This document shows positions 1 through 11,000 of a stretch of 64,000 nucleotides of DNA, piece after piece (within the stretch, counting starts at the first letter, position 1; each line of letters begins with the position of its first letter). Source of the DNA: Chlorella sorokiniana (Eukaryota; Chlorophyta; Trebouxiophyceae; Chlorellales; Chlorellaceae); NCBI GenBank assembly GCA_025917655.1, contig CP084611.1, positions 496,001-560,000 of the forward strand, given 5' to 3'. The position numbers were made by a program, and so were the translations under genes. The notes below the pieces were generated by a model, which ran no database searches, was not told where the DNA came from, and was given only the letters and a program-made list of their open reading frames with translations.

Positions 1-1
1 G

Positions 2-61
2 GCAGAGGTGCACAGCAAGAGCGTGAAGAAGCGCAAGCTAGGCATGGAGTCAACTGTTTGA
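2..61 (+). CDS. C-terminal end of an unrecognised gene (cut by window edge)
   Basis: A reading frame is open from the left edge to a TGA at 59-61. The 19 visible codons include a basic patch (KKRKLG) and end in MESTV. This could be the tail of a nuclear protein, but too little is visible to name a family. The stop lies about 190 bases before the start of the next plus-strand gene, which fits the gene spacing elsewhere here. A chance frame of this length is possible. Confidence 0.35.
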   Translation, partial: AEVHSKSVKKRKLGMESTV

Positions 62-247
62 CCGGAACGCACCCAGTCCAGTCATTGTCCAGCTGGCACA
101 GGAGGAGCCTTGTGATCGTGCAGCGTTACGGCTTTCCCGTGCATTACCTGCATTCACCCTTTCCTGTCGTTTAAGCCCCCGCTTGCTTCAAAGTGTGAAA
201 CCGAGTTCTCGTTGGGATAGCTAGCTCAGCGGCCCGGCCGAGGAGCC

Positions 248-3200
248 ATGGGCAACATCGTTGGAGGAATGGTCGCTCAACCGCCGGTCCAGCCGCTGGT
301 TCTGGAGGAGCAGCCGCGGAGCGCGGACTTCCTCGTGCAGCTGAGGAGAAGGGTGAGTGTGAGCCGCCCTCGAGGCACCAGATCACTGTCTAGGTTCACG
401 AGGAAAGCAGAATGCCACGGAAGCGCCGCAAAGGTGCCGCAGCTCTGCTGCCGCTGCACTAATGGCCCGGCGCTCTCAGCTGGCGCTGTTAATATCGGCC
501 ATGATATACAGCGCAACGTTGATTGCGGGAGAGCCCACTGTGAGCTGCTGTGCCGCGGCCTCTTCGCAGCTGCGAGATCCCAAGCTGCGGCGCATCCTCA
601 GCCGCCAAGGCAGCGCCGCGGAGGTTGCGGAGGCCGTGGGCGCGCCGCCGCTCCCGAGCTGGGCAACATGGGGGCCCTCCACGTTGCGGCAGCAATCGGC
701 TGGGCTGAGCTGACGGACAAGCTTCTGGAGGTGCACACGCTGTTGCAAATGTGCATGAGCCTCGGCCCCCGTGCTTTCCTTGCCTTTTGGTGGCGGCAGC
801 TGCACTGTGTTGCCCATCTGCTCAGAGCTGATTGCAGCCGCCGGGCTCGTCCTTCCCCGCAGTCGGCGGCCCCCGGCAGCGTGGACCCCGCCTCTGGCGA
901 GGGCTACACCCCCTCCACATCGCAGCCATGTGCGGCCGCACCGCCGTTGTGCGTGCGCTGCTGGCCAAGGGAGCCAGCCTGCATGCCCGCACGCAGCGCG
1001 GCGCCACGCCGCTGCACTTTGCGGCGCAGTCGGCGGCCAATTTGGCCACGCTGCGCGCGCTGCTGGAGCACCGAGCCTGCACCACCGGCCTGGTCAACGC
1101 ACCCGGCCACCGCCAGCGCTCGCCGCTGCTGGTGGCGCTGCTTGCGCACGGCGATGGCGGCGTGGTGCGGCGCCTGCTGGCGGCGGGGGCCAACCCCAGC
1201 GAGCGGTCGCCCGCCATGGCCAACGTCTCGCTGCTGCACAGCTGCGCGCACCTCGGCAGGTAGAGAGGCCAGGGACGGATCTGCACTGTCAGGATGTTGG
1301 GCAGCAATGGGGACTAGGCCAGCCCAGCAGCGTGGCAACCGCTCGACTCAAATGGCTCGCCCGCTCCGTTCCGCCGCAGGGTGGACGCCATGCGCGCGCT
1401 GATAGCGGCAGGCGCCCGGGTGGACAGCACTGCCAACGACGGCGTCACAGCGCTGCACGAGTGCTTTGTGAGCGCCCGCTACGAGTGGCTGGGGCCGGGG
1501 GCAGCCTTCTTGGCAACGGCAAGAGGACCCCGCAGCCCTGCTGTTGAGGGCTGCCTGCTCAGCAGAGAGCGCACCGCTGTTTGCAGCCCTGCTTGTGGTG
1601 GCTGCCTCCCTATCGAGCCTCCGCCTCGCCCTGTCGCAGGTCCAGCCGCCCAGCCGGCTGCGCAGCGAGGCCTCCAAGCGCCAGATGTTCAGGATGCTTG
1701 TGGAGGCGGGGGCCGACGTGAACGCAACTGTGCCCTTGAAGCAGTACACAGGTGGGTGCTCGGCTCGCGTACCGCTGGCCCACCAGCCGCCTGCGGGCCA
1801 GCTGGCTCGGCAGCCCAAGCGTGTGGCCATGCCGCAAACAGCGCTCACAGCGTGCCCAACACGCCCAGCCCCAGCCCAGCAGACTGGGGTGCAGGCCGCC
1901 CGACACGCTGCCCTGATTCGCCCACCCGCCCCTCAACCTGCGCCCGCAGTGCTGCACTTTGCCATGGCGTCGTGCCGCGATGAGGCCACCGCGCTGCTCA
2001 TTGCTGACTCGGGCGCTGACCTGAGCATCGCCGTGAACAAGCCGGTGCTGCTTGGGGACTCCTCCGCCAAGAACAGCCTGCTGCACCTGGCGGCGATGCG
2101 GGGCTGGGCGCGCATGGCCGAGCGGCTGGTGGCGGCAGGCGAGGGAGCTGCGCCTGCGCTGCGCCTGCGCTGCGGCGGCTGCCGGGGGAGGTGTGGAGCA
2201 CGCGGAGGTCCGCCACACCTTGCTCAGGCGCTGCGGCTGCAGCCTCGGTCCCCTGCCGCAGGGGCAGCCGTGGCTCTAGCTGCTCTGCGGGCCGCCGCCA
2301 CCGGCGTGGTGCCAGCGTGCCACCCCCATCGTCCTTGCGATGCCCCCTGCAGGCGCCGACCTCACCCTGCGCAACCAGGACGGCATGCAGCCGCTGCACG
2401 TGGCTGTGCTGAACGACAATGCGGCCGCCGTGGGCGCGCTGCTGCAGCTGGGAGCCGACCCGCTGGCCGAGTGCCCCGACTGCTACCCCTCCTACGAGCG
2501 CTGGAAGCGGCAGCGCGGCCTGCAGGCCATGCAGGTGGGGGCAGCGGCAGCGGGTGACGGTCACGGTTTGCCAGATGGCTGCCCCTCCAGGCTGCCGCTG
2601 TGTCGCCCGCTTCGTGAGGGCTGGTCTGTGGAGACTGCCTGCCCTGCTGCTTCTGGCTTGCCGACGTCCAGACCACGGTCCCTCGCTTTGCCGCCCCCTT
2701 CCCCCACCAACAGGCCCTGATGAACGGCGACGGCCCGGCGCTGCTCCCCGCACTCATGCAGCTGTTCGGGTCGGAGCCTCTGGCGGTGGGGCGCCCCGCC
2801 GCACCGCGGTGGACCTGGCCTGCTGCGTGGCGCGCAGCATACCGTGCGTGGAGGAGTTTGTGGCGCGCGGGGTGCAGCCCTCGGCGGCGGCGCTGGCGCT
2901 GGGCTCACACGTGATGCCCATGATGCGGTGAGCTGGGTGCTGGGTGCTGCGTCGGCGGCAGGCTGCTCATGCCGACCGCTGGCTGACGTGACGGAGCAGC
3001 AAAAGCGCTTGGAGGGGGCAGCCGAGTGCAGGTCGCTCCCTCTTCTTTGCAGCTGCCGGCAGCACGGTTCGGCCAGCCCTGCGCAGTTTCGCCCCTTACA
3101 TTTTCTTGTGTGGCGCGCTCCGCAGGGCCGTAGTGGATCGCCCGCTGTGGACCCCCGAACTGCACCGCCGCCTGCCGCCCCGCTTCCGGCAGGCCGCCCG

Positions 3201-4632
3201 CGAGCTGGTGCGCTGCCTGCGCCGCTCACCCGTCGCCCTGGACCCCGACTGCCTGGCGGCGGTGCTGCAGCGGGCAGCCTTCCCCTTTTCCAGCTGGGCC
3301 ACCCCCAGCTGGCTGCGTGCGCAGACCACACGGCCGCCTCTGGAGGTCTTCCAGCCGCCGCAGCCCGCCGGCCAGCCTGGGTTGCAGCAGCAGGACGGCG
3401 CCGAGGGCGCGGCAGGCGGCGGCCTGCCGGGGGCGTGCCAGATGGCGAGGGCGGCGGGGAGATGCCGCCGTTTGTGCAGGCTGTGATGGAGCAAGTGCAG
3501 CAGCATGTCATGCAGCAGGTGCAGCAGCATCTGGGCGCGGCGCTGCCTGGCCAGCCCCAGTTTGTGGTCATGCACCACGGCCCGGGAGAGGGGGCCCCGC
3601 AGCAGCAGCGGCAGCGGCAGCCGCAGCCGCTGGGCGGGTGGCGGCCCGGCGGGGGCTGCTGCTGGCGCCGCCGCCGCCGCCGCCGCCGGCCTGCCCGGTG
3701 GCATCCAGATGCTGCAGCACCACCACGTGAATCAGGGAGACCAGCAGTTCCACGTCATGCAGGTGTGTGTGTGCGTGCGGTGCGCGGTGTTAGAGTTGCT
3801 GGCAAGGCGTGCAGCGCGTGCGTGTTTGGTCGGATTTTGCCAGGTCGCGGCTGCGGGGCGTGCCGTCCATGCCGGCGTTCTCATTGGCGCGTGCCTGGTG
3901 GCGGTCCTCCCACCCCGGTCCCCACTCCCCCTCACACACACGCAGTTTGCCATCGACTTGCCTCCCGGCATGGCTGTCGGCGGCGGGCCGCCCCGGGCTT
4001 TGCGCAGTTCATGCAGCACGTCATGGGGGCATGGCTGACCCCGGCCTCGTGTTTGGCATGGACGACGACGACGACGACGATGATGATGATGATGAAGAGG
4101 AGGAGGAGGAGGAGGGGAGCGATGATGACCAGGAGGCGGTCGTCTTCCCGGGGTCTGGGGAGACTTTGCCGAGGATGAGCTGGCGGGGATGACCTCCAGC
4201 GACGACGAGATGCTGGATGTGGAGGAGGAGTGGGAGGAGGCAGAAGCCCAAGACGAGGGTGCGCCGACGCCGCTGCCTGTGCGCCGGTGCTGCATGGCCA
4301 GGGAGGCCCTGGCCCGAGGTGGCCGCCAAGCTGGGGCCAGCGTGTGGCGGCAGGCGCAAGGCTGACTGCTGGCGCACTCCTCGCAACGTTTGCCGTGTCC
4401 CCGGCTTGCAGAAGGTGCCACGGCGGCCGGGCAGGCGCTTGCCGCGGACCCGCTGGCTTCCTCTCCGGCTGCAGCGGGTGCTCCTGCTGGCCAGCCCCCA
4501 TCCGCTTCCGACGGCGCAGGCACCAGCGGGCAGCGCGATGGCCAGGACCAGGAGGAGGCGCCATCGAGCAGCAAGCGCCCGGGGCCGGGCCGTTACGAGC
4601 TGCGGAGCAGCAAGCGCTCCAAACGAGAGTGA
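248..4632 (+). CDS. Ankyrin-repeat protein with glutamine-rich and acidic C-terminal regions
   Basis: The start ATG is at 248; exon 1 ends at 352 (35 codons, GTGAGT donor) and the next exon starts near 570. Later exons encode at least six ankyrin-type units: near 665-730 (GALHVAAAIGW), 900-1260 (TPLHIAAMCGR, TPLHFAAQ), 1380-1490 (TALHECF), 1680-1750 (LVEAGADVNA), 1950-2140 (LLHLAAMRGW) and 2345-2540 (QPLHVAVLND). Ankyrin repeats bind partner proteins; the partner here is unknown. After about 3470 the protein becomes Gln/Met-rich, then carries a run of Asp and Glu (4060-4120) and a basic end (SSKRSKRE) before the TGA at 4630-4632. The frame must shift by one base near 655, 2795, 3437, 3645 and 4155 to keep the conserved reading, so the sequence contains errors or the gene is decaying. 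Exon borders after exon 2 are approximate. Confidence 0.75.
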
Positions 4633-5265
4633 ACGAATGGATCAGCGAGCCAAGCGCTGCGTCATTTCGCTGCGTCGGCCGCCCAACCCAACCATATGTC
4701 CAGCACATCCAGGCCTACCCCTCGCCAACAGCTGCCGCGCAGGCATTGCTGCGCCCGCTGTTGGCTAGGGGCGATACGCATGCCACCCTCTAGCACTGTC
4801 CCTTGCGCATGTTTCATTCTGGCATTCAGCAGCCTGCGCCGCGCCACCTTGCCCATGTACTCCCAAACACTGCCCAGTGCCACAGTTATGATGCGTCCCT
4901 TCGAGCCCCCCAACTGCCCTTGACCTGTCCCATTACGCGTTCTGTACATTGCGCTCAGCTTCTCTCCCGGCTCTTCTTGCCTGCCTGCTGTGCGGTCTGT
5001 TTCCACCCTAGCCATATGGATCCTATCCTATGGATCCTATCTTCCTGCGTGCTTGCATGAATCATGCTGCCTTCACATGGCACACTGGTCTGGCAGCGGT
5101 AACAGGAATGCACCCCAGATGAGCAGGTGGAAGGAGGAATGCGGGAATGCGGGAATGACAAAGTGCATGTGACAATATTGGCCACTTGCCACGTTCACCC
5201 TGCATGTGGTGGCTGGACCAGACACCGAAGACTTGCGAGCAGCAGGGCACAGCATCTGGCCTGGC
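4633..5265. other. Convergent 3' region between two genes
   Basis: This 633-base stretch lies between the stops of the ankyrin gene (plus) and the tetraspanin-like gene (minus), so it should hold both 3' untranslated regions. It contains a 14-base unit repeated in tandem at 5015-5042 (tatggatcctatc core) and a short run of gcgggaat units near 5140-5160. I see no coding stretch with algal codon character. Confidence 0.5.
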
Positions 5266-6290
5266 CTACTGCCGACTACTTAAGCCACCGGATAGCTCTG
5301 CGGCTTCTCCACAACCAGCATCGGCGGCAGGGGCAGGCGGGGCGCAGACGGGCGGCCGGGCGACGTGTAGGGGCTCTGCAGGCGGGAGGGCGGCGTGTGG
5401 TAGCCAGCCGCACGGGGCTGCCAGCCCCAAGCTGCCCGGCGCCATCCCCCGGGGACGCCCTGTGGCAGCAGCGGCCGCCTGCCCCCGTCCTCTCCCTCCT
5501 GCCAGTAGCGGTCCCTGCAACAGGGCGCCAGTGGGGGTGAGACGAGGATCTTCCTGCTGCTGGTTGCGTATCAGCGGCAGACAACAGCGAGCTGCCTGCG
5601 CAGCGAACCCACCAGGGGTGCTTGTATCGGCGGGCCCGGGGCAGCAGGACAGGACGGCCCCCAGCACGACCGTCGCTGCCTGCAACACCAGCCAGGTAGC
5701 CGTCGTCGCCGCCGCCAACGCGGCATGGGCGTCCACCCAGTCTAGGACGGCGGTGAGGGCGTAGGTCTGGTCTCGGGCAGCAATCCACCGCAGCTGGGAC
5801 GGGTGTGCATGGGCGGCCCAGAAGAGCAGCAGTTCCAGGGGCAGTAAGATGAGAGTGGCGCCAGTCAACTGCGCCCAGCATAATAGGCTGAGGTGAGCTT
5901 GCCGTCCGCAGCTGAAAGTCCCTCAAAGCGCGACCCCAGCAGCGCCAGCAAACCCTCGTCGAGCAAGGGAGCGGAGGCGGGCGGCGGCACAGCAGCACTC
6001 ACGCTGTGCATCGACGCAGCCCCAATTCTGCACCATGATGATGTCGCAGCCAGCCCGCCGAGCACAAAGATTATGCTGCCGCCCGCTATGAGCAACCACG
6101 CCAGCCAAGCCACGCTCAGGTCAGCAGCAACGTCTAGCGGGAGGTACTTTGCTCCAAACAAGCCCACCGTCAAGCCACATATTGCTTGCAGGGCTGCAAG
6201 CCCTTTCAGCGCTTCTCTGGTAAAGCCCTGGCAGCATTCCCCGCAAGACCTGCCACTAACGGCGCACATTTTCACAAACCGTGCGCCCAT
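5266..6290 (-). CDS. Four-helix membrane protein, tetraspanin-like
   Basis: There are two exons, 6290-6003 and 5868-5266, joined in phase 0 by a GT-AG intron (6002-5869; GTGAGT donor, GCGCAG acceptor). The start is the ATG at 6290; the frame extends further upstream but only with non-ATG codons. Helix 1 falls in the stretch ALKGLAALQAICGLTVGLFG, helix 2 around LAWLLIAGGSIIFVLGGLAA, helix 3 at LILLPLELLLFWAAH right after the splice, and helix 4 at TWLVLQAATVVLGAVLSC. The two short helices, the loop between helices 3 and 4 and the cysteine-rich N-terminus resemble tetraspanin-like membrane organisers. The diagnostic CCG motif of animal tetraspanins is not clear, so the family call is tentative. 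The C-terminal 100 residues are Ala/Pro/Gly-rich and probably disordered. Confidence 0.55.
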
Positions 6291-6473
6291 GACCGTCAAT
6301 TGACGATTGAGCAGCAATGTGTGAGCTTATGGCAACCTCGAAACCGCTGAGCTGGCACCAAGCAACCAGGGTTCTCGTTCTGGCCTGAAACAGCCGGGGC
6401 GATTCAAGGTATCGTTTGAGTGTATGCTGATCATCAACAAGCGCCTGTTGGCTTACCTAGCATAAGTTTACGA

Positions 6474-7272
6474 ATGACTTCTTGCACCTTGCACAGCCCT
6501 CTGAGGCTACAGCGACTGTCCCCAACCTTCCTGCATGTATCAACAGCATCGAGGCGCTGCACAAATGCACGACGGCAACAGCCCGTTCAGGCCACTCTCA
6601 AATCGCTGTACTTGGGCGCCGTTGGAGGGGTTGTCATAAGCACTGCGGCGGTTGTGATGCTGCACCGGCAGCAGCAGCAGCAGCAACAGGCCCAGGCGGG
6701 AAGTGCGGCCCAGCAGCGGCAGCGGACAGCAGGCGGGGATGAGCGTGGCTTGCAGCTTGACGGCCTGCTTGCAGCTGCTGCTCGGCCTGGCTTTGGCCTT
6801 GGGTGGCCGTTGCACAACAAAGATCAGCAGCTGTTGAAGACGGTGCGCCCGTGCGCTTCTGGCTGGTTTGCGCGCATAGCGCGAGGCGGCCGTCGCCAGG
6901 TTGCCGTGCATCATCTTCCCCCTTGTCCCTGACGCAGTTGCATGACATTGAGCGAAGGCAGCACAAGGAAGCCGTCAGAGAGCTGCGGTGCTGGGACAAT
7001 CGCTTCTCGCTGCGGTTGAAACCGCTTGCTGAGCTCCGTGCGCTGGCGCAGTGAGCGCCCGCTGCCTCCGTCTCTGCCCCTGCTTTCCGTCTGCTGTCAA
7101 CCATCTGGCCGCACTTGCGCTCAAGGGAAGCGTGTCCCTCCCTGGCACGTACTGCAGGAAGCACAACATTGCGGGCAGGAGCAAGATGCGGAAGCCCGAG
7201 CTGATCGCCGCGCTGGAAGCGGAGCTCGGTTACGTGGCCCAGCAACGGCGGCACACTGACGCCGCCCCTTGA
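6474..7272 (+). CDS. Small plastid-type membrane protein with a SAP/Rho-N-like C-terminus
   Basis: There are three exons, 6474-6842, 6938-7050 and 7158-7272. All phases match and give 198 residues. The first 40 or so residues are rich in Ser, Thr, Leu and Arg with almost no acids, as in chloroplast transit peptides. One hydrophobic helix follows (YLGAVGGVVISTAAVVML), then a glutamine run. The C-terminus (GRSKMRKPELIAALEAEL) resembles the short helix-turn-helix of SAP or Rho N-terminal domains, which bind nucleic acid. A membrane-anchored plastid nucleoid protein is one possible reading, but that is inference. The intron donors are GTGCGC and GTGAGC, and both acceptors end in GCAG. Confidence 0.6.
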
Positions 7273-7971
7273 CAAGCTGGCACCCAGCAGCGCCAGCCGT
7301 GTACCCTGCAGAAGGACTCGAACCTTGACGTAATGCAACCTATCGGCATCACTTGATATCGACTCGCTCTTTGATGTGATCATGCACTGAGTGCAATCAG
7401 CCTCCTTAAGATTGAATTGAATTGCAAACTGACGCCGCCTGGCGGGAATCGAGTCGAGGGGCCGAGGCTCAGCCTCAGTTGAATGCTGCGCGTGAGTACT
7501 GAAAAGTGAAAAAGCTGGCACAGGCACGGCCGCCGCTGGATTCAATGGATCAACATCAATGCATCTGTGCCCTCCTGTCAGCATGTGTGCCTTGTCATGC
7601 ACAGCAATTCGCTGTCATCCTGGCATTGGGCTGCATGCACCGTGTTCCTGCCAGTTTCCTTTGAATTACAAATTGGTGTGAAATTGGCTGTATTGTAGGT
7701 TCGGCGCAGCACCCCGGCCTTTACGACAGCCGGGCATCCACTCTGAAGGTGCACATGTCAGCACCTTCCTCCTTGCCCCATCAGCCCATGGCCCAAAGCC
7801 GGCCTCCTTCTGCTCCCCCGCCATCATATGCTGTCGCTGACCTCATTCTGACGTTCTTCCTCGACATACATCGCAGTCTTCAGCCTGCCTCCCGCATTGT
7901 AGAGCTACCAAATGGCTGACACCCTGAACCGCGCCGGGCGACGGCCCGCAGCAAGCTGGACCCTCAGCTAA
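7273..7971. other. Intergenic region, no gene seen
   Basis: About 700 bases lie between the stop of the SAP-like gene and the first in-frame ATG of the LEA-like gene. The stretch is less GC-rich than its surroundings (for example 7320-7440) and has many stops in all frames. It should contain the 3' end of the upstream gene and the promoter and 5' leader of the LEA-like gene. An ATG at 7912 opens a frame of only 19 codons. Confidence 0.45.
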
Positions 7972-10748
7972 ATGAGAAGGCGCCGCCTCGCCCCTCTGAC
8001 ATGCCCTCCACCCCCTCCAAGGGTGCGCGCCAGCAGCCGCGGAGGGTGCACAGGGTTGCGGGGGTGGAGGGGTTGTCAGACCCCTGGGCGGCCCAGTCAG
8101 CACGCCAGCTTCCGCCACAGCCTCGCAGCGGCACCACGGGCGCAATGCAGCGCCTGCCCGATCAGACACTACGCTGTTCAGGCCGACGCGCCGCCGTCGG
8201 CTCTCTTCGTCAGCGCCCGCATTCCAATCTGGCGGCCAGCATGCAGCCCTTCAACGCTTTTGCCCACCCGCCCCTTGCTGCTGCGCTTCCACCTTTCCGC
8301 CGCAGGCACTGGCCGCAGCGACCGAACTGATGTGAGCATCCGCACCAACAGCCAGGAGGGCGTGCGTTTGGAGGTGGACACGCACGAGGGCGGCGCGGCA
8401 GCGGGCGGCAACAGCGGCGGCAAGCAAGGGCGGGTGAGGCGCTTCCTGGGCTGTGCTGCAGGCTGGCCACCTCCCCATGGTTGTCATTGTTGGCTCCACG
8501 AGCCCCTTCTCGTGCTTCTGATGATTGCTGCCGTGCAATGATGCCGATGCGCTGCAGGTGGCCCCGCAACGCCGAGGAGTGGAAGGCGCTGCTCTCCAAG
8601 GCCGCGCCCTGGCTGGCCGCCGCCGCCATTGTGGCTGCGATAGGCGCGGCGCAGCGGGGCGACGGCAGCACCGTGCGTGGCAAGGCACGCCGTGCGGGCG
8701 ACCGCGCTGCAGGGGCAGCCGAGGACGCTGCAGACAGCGCCCGCCGCGGCTGGTTTGGACTAAAGGTGGGTGTGGAGCTGTGATGGCTGGTCTTGATGCG
8801 CACTTGCTGGGCTGCAACCATGCTGGGAGTAAACATTGGAGCTGGCAGCCTGCTCGCTCACCAGGGTTGCCACCCCCTAGCAGCTTGGAGCGGAGGATGC
8901 CGCTGAGCGTGCTGAGGATGAGGGCAAGCGTGCGAAGCGTGCTGTTGTGAGGAAGGTGAGGCCCGCCTGCCAGCCTTCTGAAGACCGTGCTGGCACGAGA
9001 CTTCCGAGGGGTGGTGCACTCAAAAGCAGAGGGTTTAGAGAAGCAGCAGAGACCCTCCATCCCCACCCTCCCTTTCCCACGCCACACCCACCCCGTGCCG
9101 CAGGGCGAGGAGGTCAAGGGCGCGGCCCGCGACGCCGCCGACACCGTGCGCGATGCCGCCCGCAGCACCGCGGATGCCACCCGTGACGCCGCAGCGCGCG
9201 GCGCAGGCCGGGCCTCCGAGGCTGCGGGGACCGCGCGGGACAACGTGCGCAGCGCGGCCGGCTCGGCGAGGCGGGGCGCCGCTGACGTGGCGCACAGCGT
9301 GAAGGAGGGTGCCGAGGCTGCCGGCGATGCGGCGGCGGAGAAGGCTGGCGAGGGCTTCTTCATGTGGAAGGCGAGAGCGCTGCTGCTGCACGGTTATAAC
9401 ACATTGTTGTGCATGTGGCCGCTCGCATCCACGCAACATGCGCTGCAATGTAAAGGGGCGCCTGCAGCCGTCCATCTGATCTGGTACTTTACGAGCTTTG
9501 CCCTATGCCTGTCCTCCTCTCTTGCAGAAGGCGACCCACGGCGTGAAGGAGAAGTACCACCAAGCCAAGGAGGTGGGGAGGCAGGGCCGCTGCCGCTGCT
9601 CTGCTGCCACATCTACCGCCTGCCGCCTTGGCTGACGGTCTTTCCTGAACCCACCTCCCCTTGCTGCTTATGGCCACATGTGCTCACAGCCTCAGGCCAC
9701 ACAGCAGCAGCTCCCGCCACATGCTCCATCACATGCCTCACCGCCCTCCTTCCTGCCCCGACGCAGGAGGCATCCCACCTGGCAGATGAAGCCACCCACA
9801 GCGCCAAGCACGCTGCGCACAACGTGGCGGAGGGCGCCAAGCATGGCGCGCAGGCCGCGGGCGCCGCTGCGCACGACGCCAAGGAGTGGACTAAGGACAA
9901 GGCGGGGGTGAGTCATGCTGTGCCCTCTGGCATTGTGCATTTGCATCTTATCAGTGGGGGCTCCCTACCCGAGACGTAGGCCCCACAGACGTGGGCCCTG
10001 CCACAGGCGACATATGACATTCTGGATGCCTGCAAAGCTGTCCCCAAAGCTGTGCACCTACTGAGGCCCGCCCAACCCACCCAACCTCTACTGACCTCCT
10101 TCCCCACAAACAATCCCGGCAGGCCGCTGCCGACACGGCCCCGCCGCGCCGAGCATGCGGCCGAGGCTGCCGTCTACTCTACCGTGAGCAAGGGCGTGGC
10201 ACAGGCGGGCTCCGCTGAGGAGAAGGCCGGCAGGGTGAGTGCTGGGCAGGCTCGGGCAGGGGCAGGTGCGCCGCCAAGGCAGGGCTGACCCTTTCAGGCG
10301 CTTGCAAGGCGCTTGCAAGTTGCAGCGGGTCCCACGGGTGCTCAATGGCATAGGCGGTGCATTGTTGGTTCGATCCGTAGTGAACTTACCGGCCGCAGCT
10401 GAGCCACCTGCCCTCCACCTGCCCCGCCCGCCGCATGTGCAGGCCACCAAGGAGGCGGGCAGGCGCATCGAGAAGCAGGGCCGCGACACCAAGCAGTGAG
10501 TGCCGTCCTACAGAGCTGTGCACAGAGTTGCAGCCCCTGGGCGTGTGGTCCTCTGTAGCACTTGCTGCAGGTATTGGCGACACACGTTACTGAATCTCTG
10601 TCAATCATTCTGCCCAGCTTGGTCTTGTTCGTGCATCGCAGTGCACGACCATGCAAGTGGTCAACCCCTCACAACCCTCCCGTGCAGGTACTACGGTGGT
10701 GAGGCTGCTGATACCCCCAAGAAGAAGCGCTGGTTCTGGTTCTGGTGA
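7972..10748 (+). CDS. LEA-like amphipathic repeat protein with one membrane helix and an aromatic C-terminus
   Basis: The core exons are about 7972-8433, 8558-8765, 8884-8955, 9104-9370, 9528-9572, 9767-9907, 10123-10234, 10443-10495 and 10688-10748. The 5' end is uncertain; ATG 7972 is the first start in a frame that runs into the recognisable exon. A hydrophobic helix (PWLAAAAIVAAIGAA) is followed by more than 150 residues of Ala/Lys/Glu/Asp repeats such as AARDAADTVRDAARS and KHAAHNVAEGAKHG. These resemble group 3 LEA proteins, which form amphipathic helices on drying and protect membranes. The protein ends KKKRWFWFW. The intron 9371-9527 starts with GC (AAG|GCGAGA) and joins two phase-0 exons. 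One-base shifts are needed near the first splice and near 10140. Stress-linked function is inferred from composition only. Confidence 0.7.
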
Positions 10749-10923
10749 AGTGGTTGGGGGCGGGCCTTGCTGGCCAACACTTGAGCGGCACACCGGCCAG
10801 CAGCCACGCGCTGAGGAGCTGCTGGCTGGGACAAGAGAGAGTATGAAACATCTGTCCTTGAGCAATTGATTGCTTGCATGCCTGCCTTGTTTTGATCCTG
10901 TTCTCGCACTCGCAGCCGTACTT

Positions 10924-10928
10924 TGTAA
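10924..10928 (+). terminator. Probable TGTAA polyadenylation signal of the LEA-like gene
   Basis: TGTAA, the usual green-algal poly(A) signal, occurs 175 bases after the LEA-like stop codon on the same strand. Distance and orientation fit, but a five-base motif can arise by chance. Confidence 0.35.
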
Positions 10929-11000
10929 ATACGGCAGTGCCTCAGTGACAGTCCTAGTTCTCGTTGCTCGTCCAGTGTCTTTCACAGCTGCCTCATCGCA

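Noticed and set aside
2844-4178. A 444-codon plus-strand open frame
   Set aside because: It crosses introns of the ankyrin gene; the conserved reading uses short pieces of three frames.
10340-10385. A tRNA-like ggttcgatcc stretch
   Set aside because: No matching acceptor stem, anticodon arm or D arm could be built around it; it lies in an intron of the LEA-like gene.
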